DNA from: Chloroflexota bacterium
Lineage (GTDB): Bacteria > Chloroflexota > Limnocylindria > Limnocylindrales > CSP1-4
Reading direction: 5' to 3'
Length of the DNA stretch: 5,262 bases
Assembly: GCA_021789355.1 (NCBI GenBank)
Contig: JAJYJR010000453.1
Coordinates: 1 to 5,262 of the forward strand
Position 1 is the stretch's first letter. Each line of letters begins with the position of its first letter. Below are positions 1 to 5,262 of the stretch, in pieces. The notes under the pieces were generated by a model. The model ran no database searches. It saw nothing but the letters and a program-made list of their open reading frames with translations, and had not been told where the DNA came from. The translations under genes and the position numbers were made by a program.

Positions 1-40
1 CCACGCGGCGACGACCGGGTCGTCGCCCGCGCACGACGAG

Positions 41-1117
41 GTGCCCCCGACCCCCGGCGACGGCAAGGCGCTGCTCGAGGTCGAGGACCTCGTCAAGTAC
101 TTCCCGATCCTGGGCGGGGTCCTGCGCCGCCACGTGGCGGACGTGAAGGCCGTCGACGGCGTCAGCTTCTCGGTCCGGCGTGGCGAGGTCTTCGGGCTCG
201 TCGGCGAGTCCGGCTGCGGCAAGACGACACTCGGCCGCGCGCTGCTCTACCTGCAGCCGCCGACCTCCGGGCGCGTCCGGCTCGACGGGCAGGACCTGCA
301 CGGGCTCAAGTCGGAGCAGCTGCGCCGCATGCGGGCGAAGATGCAGATCATCTTCCAGGACCCGTACGGGTCGCTGAACCCGCGCATGCCGGTCTCGGAC
401 ATCATCGGCGAAGGGCTCCTGGCGCAGGGGATGAAGAACGGCCGGGAGCGCACGAAGCGCGTCGAGGACTCGCTTGAGGCCGTCGGGCTGCGGCGCGACT
501 ACACCCGGCGCTACCCCCACGAGTTCAGCGGCGGCCAGCGGCAGCGCATCGGGATCGCCCGCGCCCTGGCCCTGCAGCCGGACTTCGTCGTGTGCGACGA
601 GCCGGTCTCGGCGCTGGACGTCTCGATCCAGAGCCAGATCCTCAACCTGCTTCTCGACCTGCGCGAGCAGTTCGGGCTGACGTACCTGTTCATCGCGCAC
701 AACCTGTCCGTGGTGCAGTACATCAGCGATCGGGTCGGCGTGATGTACCTCGGGCGGATGGTCGAGCTGGCCGGCGTGGCGGAGCTCTACGAGCGGCCGC
801 GCCACCCGTACACGGTGGCCCTGCTCTCGGCCGTGCCGGAGGTCGATCGCGCCAGGGCGCGCAAGCGCATCGTCCTGCGCGGCGACGTCCCGTCGCCGGT
901 CAACCCACCGTCGGGCTGCCACTTCCATCCGCGCTGCTGGCTGCGGGAACGTCTCGGCAACCCCGAGATCTGCTCGACGGTCGACCCGCGCCTGCACATG
1001 GTCGGCGAGGGACATGCCGCGGCCTGCCACTTCGCCGACAGAATCGAGCAGGAGCAGGATCGCGCGGCGGTGCCCATCGCGGCGCCCGCCCCGACCGCGG
1101 CCGCCGGGGGCGCCTGA
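41..1117 (+). CDS. OppF/DppF-type ABC transporter ATP-binding protein (5' end possibly outside window)
   Basis: Cytoplasmic ATPase subunit of a peptide/nickel-type ABC importer; it hydrolyses ATP to power uptake through the permease pair encoded downstream. Seen in the 358-residue product: Walker A GESGCGKT at 55-62, Q-loop Q106 (IIFQDP), signature SGGQRQR at 163-169, Walker B ending D186-E187, D-loop SALD at 190-193 and switch H220. The C-terminal oligopeptide/dipeptide transporter extension follows, with RHPYT at 254-258 and cysteines C293, C299, C311 and C329. All catalytic motifs are intact. The tail after about residue 343 is Ala/Pro-rich and probably disordered. The start taken is GTG at 41, but no SD lies at a useful distance before it. 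The frame stays open to base 2, and all 13 upstream codons end in G or C, so the true start may lie left of the window. An OppD/DppD-type partner ATPase is expected upstream. The family is certain; the substrate is unknown. Confidence 0.95.
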   Translation: MPPTPGDGKALLEVEDLVKYFPILGGVLRRHVADVKAVDGVSFSVRRGEVFGLVGESGCGKTTLGRALLYLQPPTSGRVRLDGQDLHGLKSEQLRRMRAKMQIIFQDPYGSLNPRMPVSDIIGEGLLAQGMKNGRERTKRVEDSLEAVGLRRDYTRRYPHEFSGGQRQRIGIARALALQPDFVVCDEPVSALDVSIQSQILNLLLDLREQFGLTYLFIAHNLSVVQYISDRVGVMYLGRMVELAGVAELYERPRHPYTVALLSAVPEVDRARARKRIVLRGDVPSPVNPPSGCHFHPRCWLRERLGNPEICSTVDPRLHMVGEGHAAACHFADRIEQEQDRAAVPIAAPAPTAAAGGA

Positions 1118-1267
1118 GCCGCCGCGTCTGCCGATCGGCCGCGCGGATCCATCTGCAGGTCCCCGATTACCGCCTGCCTTCGGGAGTCAAGGGCCGTGCC
1201 GCCCGTTGCCACGGGCGCTCCGGCAGGGGCCGCCGCCTGCGATGAATCTGCAATGTGCCGAAGTGCG

Positions 1268-1297
1268 TTGACACTCCCCTGAAACGGCCGCGATAAT
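1268..1297 (+). promoter_or_regulatory. Sigma-70-like promoter for binding protein and permeases
   Basis: A perfect -35 box TTGACA at 1268-1273 and a -10 box GATAAT at 1292-1297 (five of six consensus bases) are separated by 18 bases. Such a match is notable in this GC-rich context. Transcription would start near 1304, giving a leader of about 120 bases before the ATG at 1425. The -10 box lies inside the short palindrome CGAT-A-ATCG (1291-1299), which may be chance or a weak operator half. The promoter points into the binding-protein and permease genes. Confidence 0.7.
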
Positions 1298-1381
1298 CGG
1301 GATGCCTCATCGCACCCCGCGGGGAGCCCGTGACGAGAGACCCAGACGTCTCGGGGTCGGGGAAGCGAAGGAGGGAGGGAG

Positions 1382-1402
1382 CGGCCCGTGCCCAATGGGC
1401 CG
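1382..1402 (+). promoter_or_regulatory. Small leader hairpin ahead of the binding-protein ribosome site
   Basis: CGGCCC (1382-1387) pairs perfectly with GGGCCG (1397-1402) across a nine-base loop; an alternative GCCC/GGGC hairpin (1390-1393 with 1397-1400) competes with it. It ends five bases before the SD at 1408. It could tune access to the ribosome site or merely reflect GC content. It has no T-run and is not a terminator. Confidence 0.25.
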
Positions 1403-1407
1403 GCAAT

Positions 1408-1414
1408 AGGGAGG
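1408..1414 (+). promoter_or_regulatory. Ribosome binding site of the solute-binding protein gene
   Basis: AGGGAGG lies ten bases before the ATG at 1425 and fixes this start, which also gives a proper lipoprotein signal peptide. A second, perfect SD (AAGGAGG, 1368-1374) lies 40 bases further upstream and is not placed to serve this ATG. Confidence 0.75.
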
Positions 1415-1424
1415 ATTCCATCCG

Positions 1425-3212
1425 ATGAGTCTCGTGACTCGACGGTGGTTGGCGTTGGCCGCCACGGCCGGGATCCTGGCGGGCGCCTGCAGCGGCAGCG
1501 CGTCCCAGGCGCCGGCCAGCCAGGCGCCCGCCAGCCAGGCGCCCGCGGCAACCACCGCGATCTCGACGGTCGACATCGTCGAGCACGCGTACAACCCGAC
1601 GACGGCCGCCAAGACCGGCGGCACCGTGGTGCTGTCGGACTCGCAGTTCCCCGACCTGCTCCTCGGGTACAACACCTCCTCCGCGGAGTCGTGGGAGGCG
1701 ATCTACCCGGCGTTCGACGGGCTGTGGCGGGTCGCCAACGACTTCAAGATCTATCCGGACCTCACCAAGGACGTCCCGACCCCGCAGAACGGCGGCGTCA
1801 CGCTGACCAGCAGCGGCGGGATGGACGTCAACGTCAACCTCAAGGACGGGATGAAGTGGTCGGACGGCCAGCCGATCACGTGCGCTGACCTCACGGCGAC
1901 CTGGCACTGGATCATGGACAAGGACCAGTCCGGGCTCGTGGCCGGCCAGATCGGCTGGGAGGACATCACCAGCATCGACGGCGGCAACACGACGACGTGC
2001 GTCATGCACTTCAGCAAGGTCTTCGAGGGGTACCTGCTGCTCGTCGACCCGCTGCTGCCGGCGCACTACATCAGCACGGTGCCGGTCGCCGACGCCGTCA
2101 AGAAGCTCTACCCGTTCGACAACATCTCGTCCGGCGTCTACAGCGGTGCCTATATCCCCACCGAACTGAAGACCAACGCGCAGATCACCTACGCGCCGAA
2201 CCCCTACTGGTCGACGATCGGCGGGCATGCGCCGTACCTCGACAAGCTGATCATCAAGTACTACGGCGACCAGGCCGCCCAGATCGCGGGCTACCGCGCC
2301 GGTGAGTCCGACATCGCGTTCAACTTCGCCCAGGACACGATCCCCGCTGTCCAGGACCTGGGGAACCAGGTGACGATCCTGGACGCGCTGTCCTACGAGC
2401 TGAACCAGATGAACAACGCGTCGCTGGCGAAGAAGTTCGGCGCCGCCGACGTCCCGACGATCAAGACCGCGATCCGGCTCGCGTACAACAAGAGCGAGAT
2501 CACGGACCGCATCCTGGGCGGCACCGTCAAGCCGTCCGACACCCCGTACTCGCCGCTGCTCTACTACTTCAAGCAGGAGCCGGCGGTCACGCAGGACTTC
2601 GCCCAGGCCAACAGCCTGCTCGATGGCATCGGCTGGGTCAAGGGTTCCGACGGCATCCGTGAGAAGAACGGCGTCAAGCTGGAGATCACCGGCTGCACGA
2701 CCCAGAAGCAGTCGCGCATCGACACCCTGACGCTCGTCGCCTCCTGGCTGACCCAGATCGGGATCAAGATGGATGTCAAGCCGGTGCCGGCGAATCCGGA
2801 CTTCTTTGGCGGCTGGGACCAGACGCCGGCTGACACCCCGTGCAACCTGCAGCACGGCAACTACGACCTTGGCGAGTTCGCCTGGTCGTACAGCCCGGAT
2901 CCGCTCGGCTCGTACCTCGTCTACCACTCCAGCGGCAACCCGGATATCCCGCCGCACCAGGGCCAGAACACGACCCGCACCAACGATCCGGTGATCGACA
3001 AGGCCTTCGACACGGTCAAGACCTCGGTCGACCCCGTCGTGATCAAGGCCGCGCTGGGCGACTTCCAGGACGCCTACTACAAGGACGTCGTGGAGATCCC
3101 GCTCTACAACTGGCGGCAGGTCTGGCTCTCGAACGGCAAGGTCCAGAACTATCTGCCGAACCCCACCCAGTTCGGCGTGACGTGGAACGTCAGGGACTGG
3201 TGGCTCCAGTAG
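1425..3212 (+). CDS. Family 5 solute-binding lipoprotein of a peptide/nickel-type ABC importer
   Basis: Extracytoplasmic binding protein that captures substrate and delivers it to the permease pair. The 595-residue product begins with a lipoprotein signal peptide: basic RR at 6-7, a hydrophobic stretch from 8 to about 20 and a lipobox ending at C22 (LAGAC). A flexible linker follows with three SQAPA units at 27-41. The mature part carries SBP_bac_5 landmarks: KDGMKWSDGQPIT at 140-152, the SSGVYSGAY strand at 235-243, NPYW at 259-262, RAGESDIAF at 291-299, IRLAYNKSEI at 350-359 with GG at 365-366, LLDGIGW at 398-404, and SYSPDPLGSYLVYHSSG at 488-504. Length is normal for the family once the linker is allowed for. 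Mature cysteines besides C22 are C153, C192, C424 and C473, which could form two disulfides. It has its own promoter and a good SD. Peptide is the default guess for the ligand; this family also binds nickel, heme, sugars and other solutes, so it stays open. Confidence 0.95.
   Translation: MSLVTRRWLALAATAGILAGACSGSASQAPASQAPASQAPAATTAISTVDIVEHAYNPTTAAKTGGTVVLSDSQFPDLLLGYNTSSAESWEAIYPAFDGLWRVANDFKIYPDLTKDVPTPQNGGVTLTSSGGMDVNVNLKDGMKWSDGQPITCADLTATWHWIMDKDQSGLVAGQIGWEDITSIDGGNTTTCVMHFSKVFEGYLLLVDPLLPAHYISTVPVADAVKKLYPFDNISSGVYSGAYIPTELKTNAQITYAPNPYWSTIGGHAPYLDKLIIKYYGDQAAQIAGYRAGESDIAFNFAQDTIPAVQDLGNQVTILDALSYELNQMNNASLAKKFGAADVPTIKTAIRLAYNKSEITDRILGGTVKPSDTPYSPLLYYFKQEPAVTQDFAQANSLLDGIGWVKGSDGIREKNGVKLEITGCTTQKQSRIDTLTLVASWLTQIGIKMDVKPVPANPDFFGGWDQTPADTPCNLQHGNYDLGEFAWSYSPDPLGSYLVYHSSGNPDIPPHQGQNTTRTNDPVIDKAFDTVKTSVDPVVIKAALGDFQDAYYKDVVEIPLYNWRQVWLSNGKVQNYLPNPTQFGVTWNVRDWWLQ
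1503..1547 (+). repeat. Three tandem 15-base units encoding the SQAPA linker
   Basis: Three consecutive 15-base units (1503-1517, 1518-1532, 1533-1547) each encode Ser-Gln-Ala-Pro-Ala. The last two differ only at their final base; the first differs at a few positions. They lie just after the lipidated cysteine and form a spacer between the membrane anchor and the folded domain. Slippage could change the copy number in frame, altering only tether length. Confidence 0.9.
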
Positions 3213-3246
3213 CCGATCAGTCACCTACCCAGGCAACCTGAGCGAC

Positions 3247-3282
3247 CGGGGCTGCGGAGCCCGCCAGGGTCCCGCAGCCCCG
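3247..3282 (+). promoter_or_regulatory. Strong intergenic stem-loop between binding protein and permease genes
   Basis: An 11-pair perfect GC-rich stem (3247-3257 with 3272-3282) continues past one A-C mismatch into a G-U pair and three C-G pairs, closed by a four-base GCCA loop (3263-3266). It starts 34 bases after the binding-protein stop and ends 14 bases before the permease ATG. No T-run follows, so it does not look like an intrinsic terminator. Likely roles, by analogy with stem-loops after other binding-protein genes, are protecting the upstream message from 3' decay, partial attenuation, or limiting permease translation. Confidence 0.7.
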
Positions 3283-3290
3283 CTGGCACC

Positions 3291-3294
3291 GAGG
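3291..3294 (+). promoter_or_regulatory. Weak, badly spaced ribosome site of the first permease gene
   Basis: GAGG lies only two bases before the ATG at 3297, much closer than the usual 5-10. No better SD is visible in the single-stranded part after the stem-loop, and the GGG at 3267-3269 is inside the stem. The start itself is well supported, because the N-terminus matches the usual permease beginning, so inefficient initiation is likely. Confidence 0.4.
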
Positions 3295-3296
3295 CC

Positions 3297-4394
3297 ATGA
3301 CCAAGTACGCCATCCGCCGCGTGCTCCAGGCGATCCCGGTCCTGATCGGGATCTCCATGCTCATCTACGGGATCCTGCTGATCGCCCCCGGGGGCCCCGA
3401 GGCGCGCTTTGCGCAGAACCCGCGCATCAGCGCGGCGCAGATCGCTGCCTTCCGGCACCGCTGGGGGCTGGATGACCCGATCCCTGTGCAGTACTGCAAG
3501 TGGCTCGGCGTGTGCGGGGACAAGCCGTTCCTGATCAACGCGCTGCCAGGCGGAACGATCCAGCTGGCCGGGCTCAAGATCGAGCTGCCGGGCGGGGACA
3601 ACGGCGTGCTGCACGGCGACTTCGGGTACTCCAGCACCGACGGCAGGCCCGTGGCAGCGATCATCGGTGACCGGCTGCCGGCCACGCTGATCCTGGCCGG
3701 CACGGCCTGGGTCATCTGGGTGGTGATCGCGTTCCTCTCGGGGGTGTACGCGGCCGTCCGGCGGTACAGCTTCTTCGACTCGGCGATGACCGTCTTCAAC
3801 TACGTGGGGTTCTCGTTCCCCACGTTCTGGCTCGGGATCATGCTGATCACGATCTTCGCCGGCAACCTCCATATCCTGCCGGCGGGCGGCATGTGGAACG
3901 TACGGGTGGTCCCCCCCTTCGGCACGCCCGAGTACTGGGCCTACTTCGGGGCGCAGCCGCTGGCCGCGCTCGGCGACCTGGGCACCCACATGATCCTGCC
4001 GGTGTTCACCCTGGTGATCGTCAGCATTGCCTATGACTCGCGGTACGTTCGCTCGTCGATGCTGGATGCGCTGAACCAGGACTTCATCCGCACGGCCAGG
4101 GCCAAGGGCGTCCCGGAGCGTTCCGTCGTCTTCAAGCACGCGCTGCGCAACGCGCTGCTCCCCATCATCACGAACCTCGGCCTGGAGATCCCGTTCCTCT
4201 TCACCGGCGCGTTCGTGACCGAGACGATCTTCTCCTGGCCGGGGATGGGCTACCAGTTCATCCTTTCGACCGGGAACTACGACTACGCGGTCCTGATGGG
4301 GCTGCTGTCGGTCACCGCCATCGTCACGGTGTTCGCCAACCTCCTCGCCGATCTCACGTACGCGATCGTCGACCCCCGCGTGAGGTACGACTAG
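3297..4394 (+). CDS. OppB/DppB-type ABC transporter permease
   Basis: Inner-membrane channel subunit of the peptide/nickel-type importer; pairs with the next gene product. The 365-residue protein begins MTKYAIRRVLQAIPVLIGIS, a typical OppB/DppB N-terminus with the first membrane helix at about 12-30. Further likely helices are at about 128-152, 164-188, 232-250, 288-312 and 332-357, six in all. HGDFGYS at 106-112 and RPVAAIIGDRLPATL at 117-131 match the conserved segment before helix 2. The cytoplasmic coupling (EAA-type) loop is at about 262-290, with TARAKG at 266-271 and ALLPI at 286-290, where the ATPases dock. It ends with the usual VDPRVRYD. Between WLGVCGD (69-75) and HGDFG there are about 30 extra residues in the first external loop compared with the compact E. 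coli-type proteins, plus C67 and C73. The gene follows the intergenic stem-loop and abuts the next gene with no gap. Confidence 0.95.
   Translation: MTKYAIRRVLQAIPVLIGISMLIYGILLIAPGGPEARFAQNPRISAAQIAAFRHRWGLDDPIPVQYCKWLGVCGDKPFLINALPGGTIQLAGLKIELPGGDNGVLHGDFGYSSTDGRPVAAIIGDRLPATLILAGTAWVIWVVIAFLSGVYAAVRRYSFFDSAMTVFNYVGFSFPTFWLGIMLITIFAGNLHILPAGGMWNVRVVPPFGTPEYWAYFGAQPLAALGDLGTHMILPVFTLVIVSIAYDSRYVRSSMLDALNQDFIRTARAKGVPERSVVFKHALRNALLPIITNLGLEIPFLFTGAFVTETIFSWPGMGYQFILSTGNYDYAVLMGLLSVTAIVTVFANLLADLTYAIVDPRVRYD
4382..4385 (+). promoter_or_regulatory. Ribosome binding site of the second permease gene, inside the first
   Basis: GAGG within the last codons of the first permease lies nine bases before the ATG at 4395. 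The first permease's TAG (4392-4394) directly touches this ATG, so the two permeases are probably translationally coupled and made in equal amounts. Confidence 0.6.
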
Positions 4395-5262
4395 ATGGCC
4401 GGGGAGATCGACGCGGCCGGCGGGCAGCCGGTCATCACCGACCTCGACGCGGCGGAGATCGGGCGCGGCGACTCGGAACGCCCGGACTTCGAGGTCCAGC
4501 TCGAGTCGCTCAGCCAGTGGCAGCTGGCCTGGCGCCGGTTCCGCAAGCACCGCCTCGCGATGGTGGGCGCCTTCATGTTCCTGGGGATGTGCGCGGTCGC
4601 GATCGTCGGGCCGATCATCCTGCCCTACAACTTCTACGTCATCCCCCACGTGGACAAGATCGTGTACGCGGGGCGGCCGCCATCGCTCGCGCACCCGTTC
4701 GGCGAGACCGGTGGGCTGCAGCGCGACGTCCTGACGCTCGTGGTCAACGGGGCGCGTCTCTCGCTGCTCATCGGAGTGGGCGCGTCGCTGTTCGGCGCGA
4801 TCATCGGCGCGATCGTGGGCGGGGTCGCCGGGTACTTCGGCGGCTGGATCGACAACCTGCTCATGCGCATCGTCGACATCATGCTGAGCCTGCCGCTGCT
4901 CTTCGTCATCCTGGTGGTTTCGAAGTTCCTCGGCAACGGCAACTGGTACATGATCATGGCGATCTTCGCGGTCTTCGGATGGCAGGGAATCTCCCGCCTG
5001 GTCCGGAGCCTCTTCCTCTCGTTGCGCGAGGAGGACTACGTCGATGCGGCGCGCGCCGCCGGCGTCGGAGACCTGCGGATCATCTTCCGGCACATCCTGC
5101 CGAATGCCGTGAGCCCGATCATCGTCGCCACGACCCTGGGCGTGGCCGGCGTCATCATCAGCGAGGCGTTCGTCAGCTTCCTCGGGTTCGGCGTCAACGT
5201 GACGCAGCCCACCTGGGGCAACGTGCTGTCGAATTCGCTGAGCTTCATCACGCTCGGCAACT
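4395..5262 (+). CDS. OppC/DppC-type ABC transporter permease (3' end cut by window)
   Basis: Second channel subunit of the importer. 289 residues are visible and no stop is reached; the family is usually about 300-340 residues, so perhaps the last 20-50 are missing. It begins with about 38 acidic, hydrophilic cytoplasmic residues. The OppC N-terminal segment follows: WRRFRKHRLAMVG at 46-58 leads into helix 1 (about 55-77). The conserved pre-helix segment is HPFGETGGLQRDVLTLVVNGARLSL at 100-124, continuing into helix 2 (124-147). GWIDNLLMRIVDIMLSLP at 150-167 is the classic segment before helix 3. The coupling loop runs 212-236 with DYVDAARAAG at 214-223 and ILP at 234-236. The family motif SEAFVSFLGFG is at 256-266 and PTWGN at 272-276. 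The ATG is fixed by GAGG nine bases upstream and by direct contact with the preceding stop codon. Confidence 0.95.
   Translation, partial: MAGEIDAAGGQPVITDLDAAEIGRGDSERPDFEVQLESLSQWQLAWRRFRKHRLAMVGAFMFLGMCAVAIVGPIILPYNFYVIPHVDKIVYAGRPPSLAHPFGETGGLQRDVLTLVVNGARLSLLIGVGASLFGAIIGAIVGGVAGYFGGWIDNLLMRIVDIMLSLPLLFVILVVSKFLGNGNWYMIMAIFAVFGWQGISRLVRSLFLSLREEDYVDAARAAGVGDLRIIFRHILPNAVSPIIVATTLGVAGVIISEAFVSFLGFGVNVTQPTWGNVLSNSLSFITLGN

Larger units (their letters stand above)
1118..1424 (+). other. 307-base intergenic region between ATPase and binding-protein genes
   Basis: This gap holds no supported gene. The first 150 bases contain only GC-rich short palindromes and one imperfect hairpin (1197-1205 with 1212-1215 and 1221-1225, bulged). 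That hairpin lacks a T-run, so it is at best a weak candidate for ending the ATPase transcript. A sigma-70-like promoter sits at 1268-1297. From about 1304 to 1424 there is a leader with a ten-base palindrome (1315-1324), a purine-rich stretch containing AAGGAGG at 1368-1374, a six-pair hairpin (1382-1387 with 1397-1402) and the SD of the binding-protein gene at 1408-1414. The size of the gap and the promoter suggest a transcription-unit boundary inside the transporter locus. Confidence 0.7.

Noticed and set aside
1131..1146. Adjacent palindromes CCGATCGG and CCGCGCGG
   Set aside because: Short GC palindromes are frequent here; there is no promoter nearby and no repetition elsewhere in the window to suggest an operator.
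1197..1225. Possible terminator hairpin after the ATPase gene
   Set aside because: The stem is interrupted by a five-base bulge and no T-run follows. Hairpins of this quality arise often in such GC-rich sequence.
592..1245. Alternative + frame of 217 codons overlapping the ATPase end and the gap
   Set aside because: Arg/Gly/Ala-rich shadow of the ATPase gene; no SD, no domain, and the overlapped frame carries Walker B and the switch histidine.
1388..1888. GTG-started 166-codon frame after the spare SD, overlapping the binding protein
   Set aside because: Although AAGGAGG lies 13 bases upstream, the product is Arg/Gly/Gln-rich and is an out-of-frame reading of the signal peptide and SBP domain. 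Kept only as part of the leader observation.
1167..3224. Open frame of 685 codons on the minus strand opposite the binding-protein gene
   Set aside because: High-GC genes with G/C third positions leave long stop-free frames on the opposite strand. The translation is low-complexity, rich in Val/Arg/Asp/Leu, matches no family I know, and lies opposite a clear lipoprotein gene.
3225..5093. Open frame of 622 codons on the minus strand opposite both permeases
   Set aside because: Its translation is an unfolded-looking mix of Asp/Arg/Glu/His/Gln, the expected mirror of hydrophobic membrane-helix codons. No domain is recognisable, and the + strand genes are certain.
1..5262. Search for a novel defence, mobile or RNA system
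   Set aside because: All long coding frames are accounted for by one standard importer. No transposase, integrase, terminal repeats, CRISPR-like spacing, tRNA or riboswitch-like fold was seen.

Overview
This 5,262-base window is GC-rich (roughly two thirds G+C by eye) and densely coding on the + strand. Every recognisable gene belongs to one peptide/nickel-type (Opp/Dpp, PepT family) ABC importer locus. The strong preference for G or C at third codon positions, the GTG-type starts, the Shine-Dalgarno (SD) sequences and the lipoprotein-type binding protein with an Ala/Pro/Ser/Gln linker suggest a high-GC bacterium with a single membrane or a non-classical envelope. Chloroflexota or Actinomycetota are the likeliest groups. 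This is inferred from style; no marker gene is present.

Layout: (1) an OppF/DppF-type ATPase, 41-1117, whose true start probably lies left of the window; (2) a 307-base gap, 1118-1424, with a strong sigma-70-like promoter (TTGACA, 18 bases, GATAAT) and a leader of about 120 bases; (3) a family 5 solute-binding lipoprotein, 1425-3212; (4) an 84-base gap holding a very stable stem-loop, 3247-3282; (5) an OppB/DppB-type permease, 3297-4394; (6) an OppC/DppC-type permease starting directly after the previous stop codon at 4395 and cut off by the window end.

Together the genes would form an importer: the lipoprotein captures substrate outside the membrane, the two permeases form the channel, and the ATPase, paired with a second OppD/DppD-type ATPase presumably encoded just upstream, drives transport. 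The substrate (di- or oligopeptides, or another small solute) cannot be read from the sequence. The promoter and the stem-loop suggest that the binding protein and permeases are transcribed apart from the ATPase, and that the binding protein is made in excess over the permeases.

I see no mobile element, CRISPR array, tRNA, rRNA or novel multi-gene system. The points worth a second look are regulatory (leader and intergenic stem-loop) and structural (an extra loop in permease B, paired cysteines in the binding protein, and a cysteine cluster in the ATPase).
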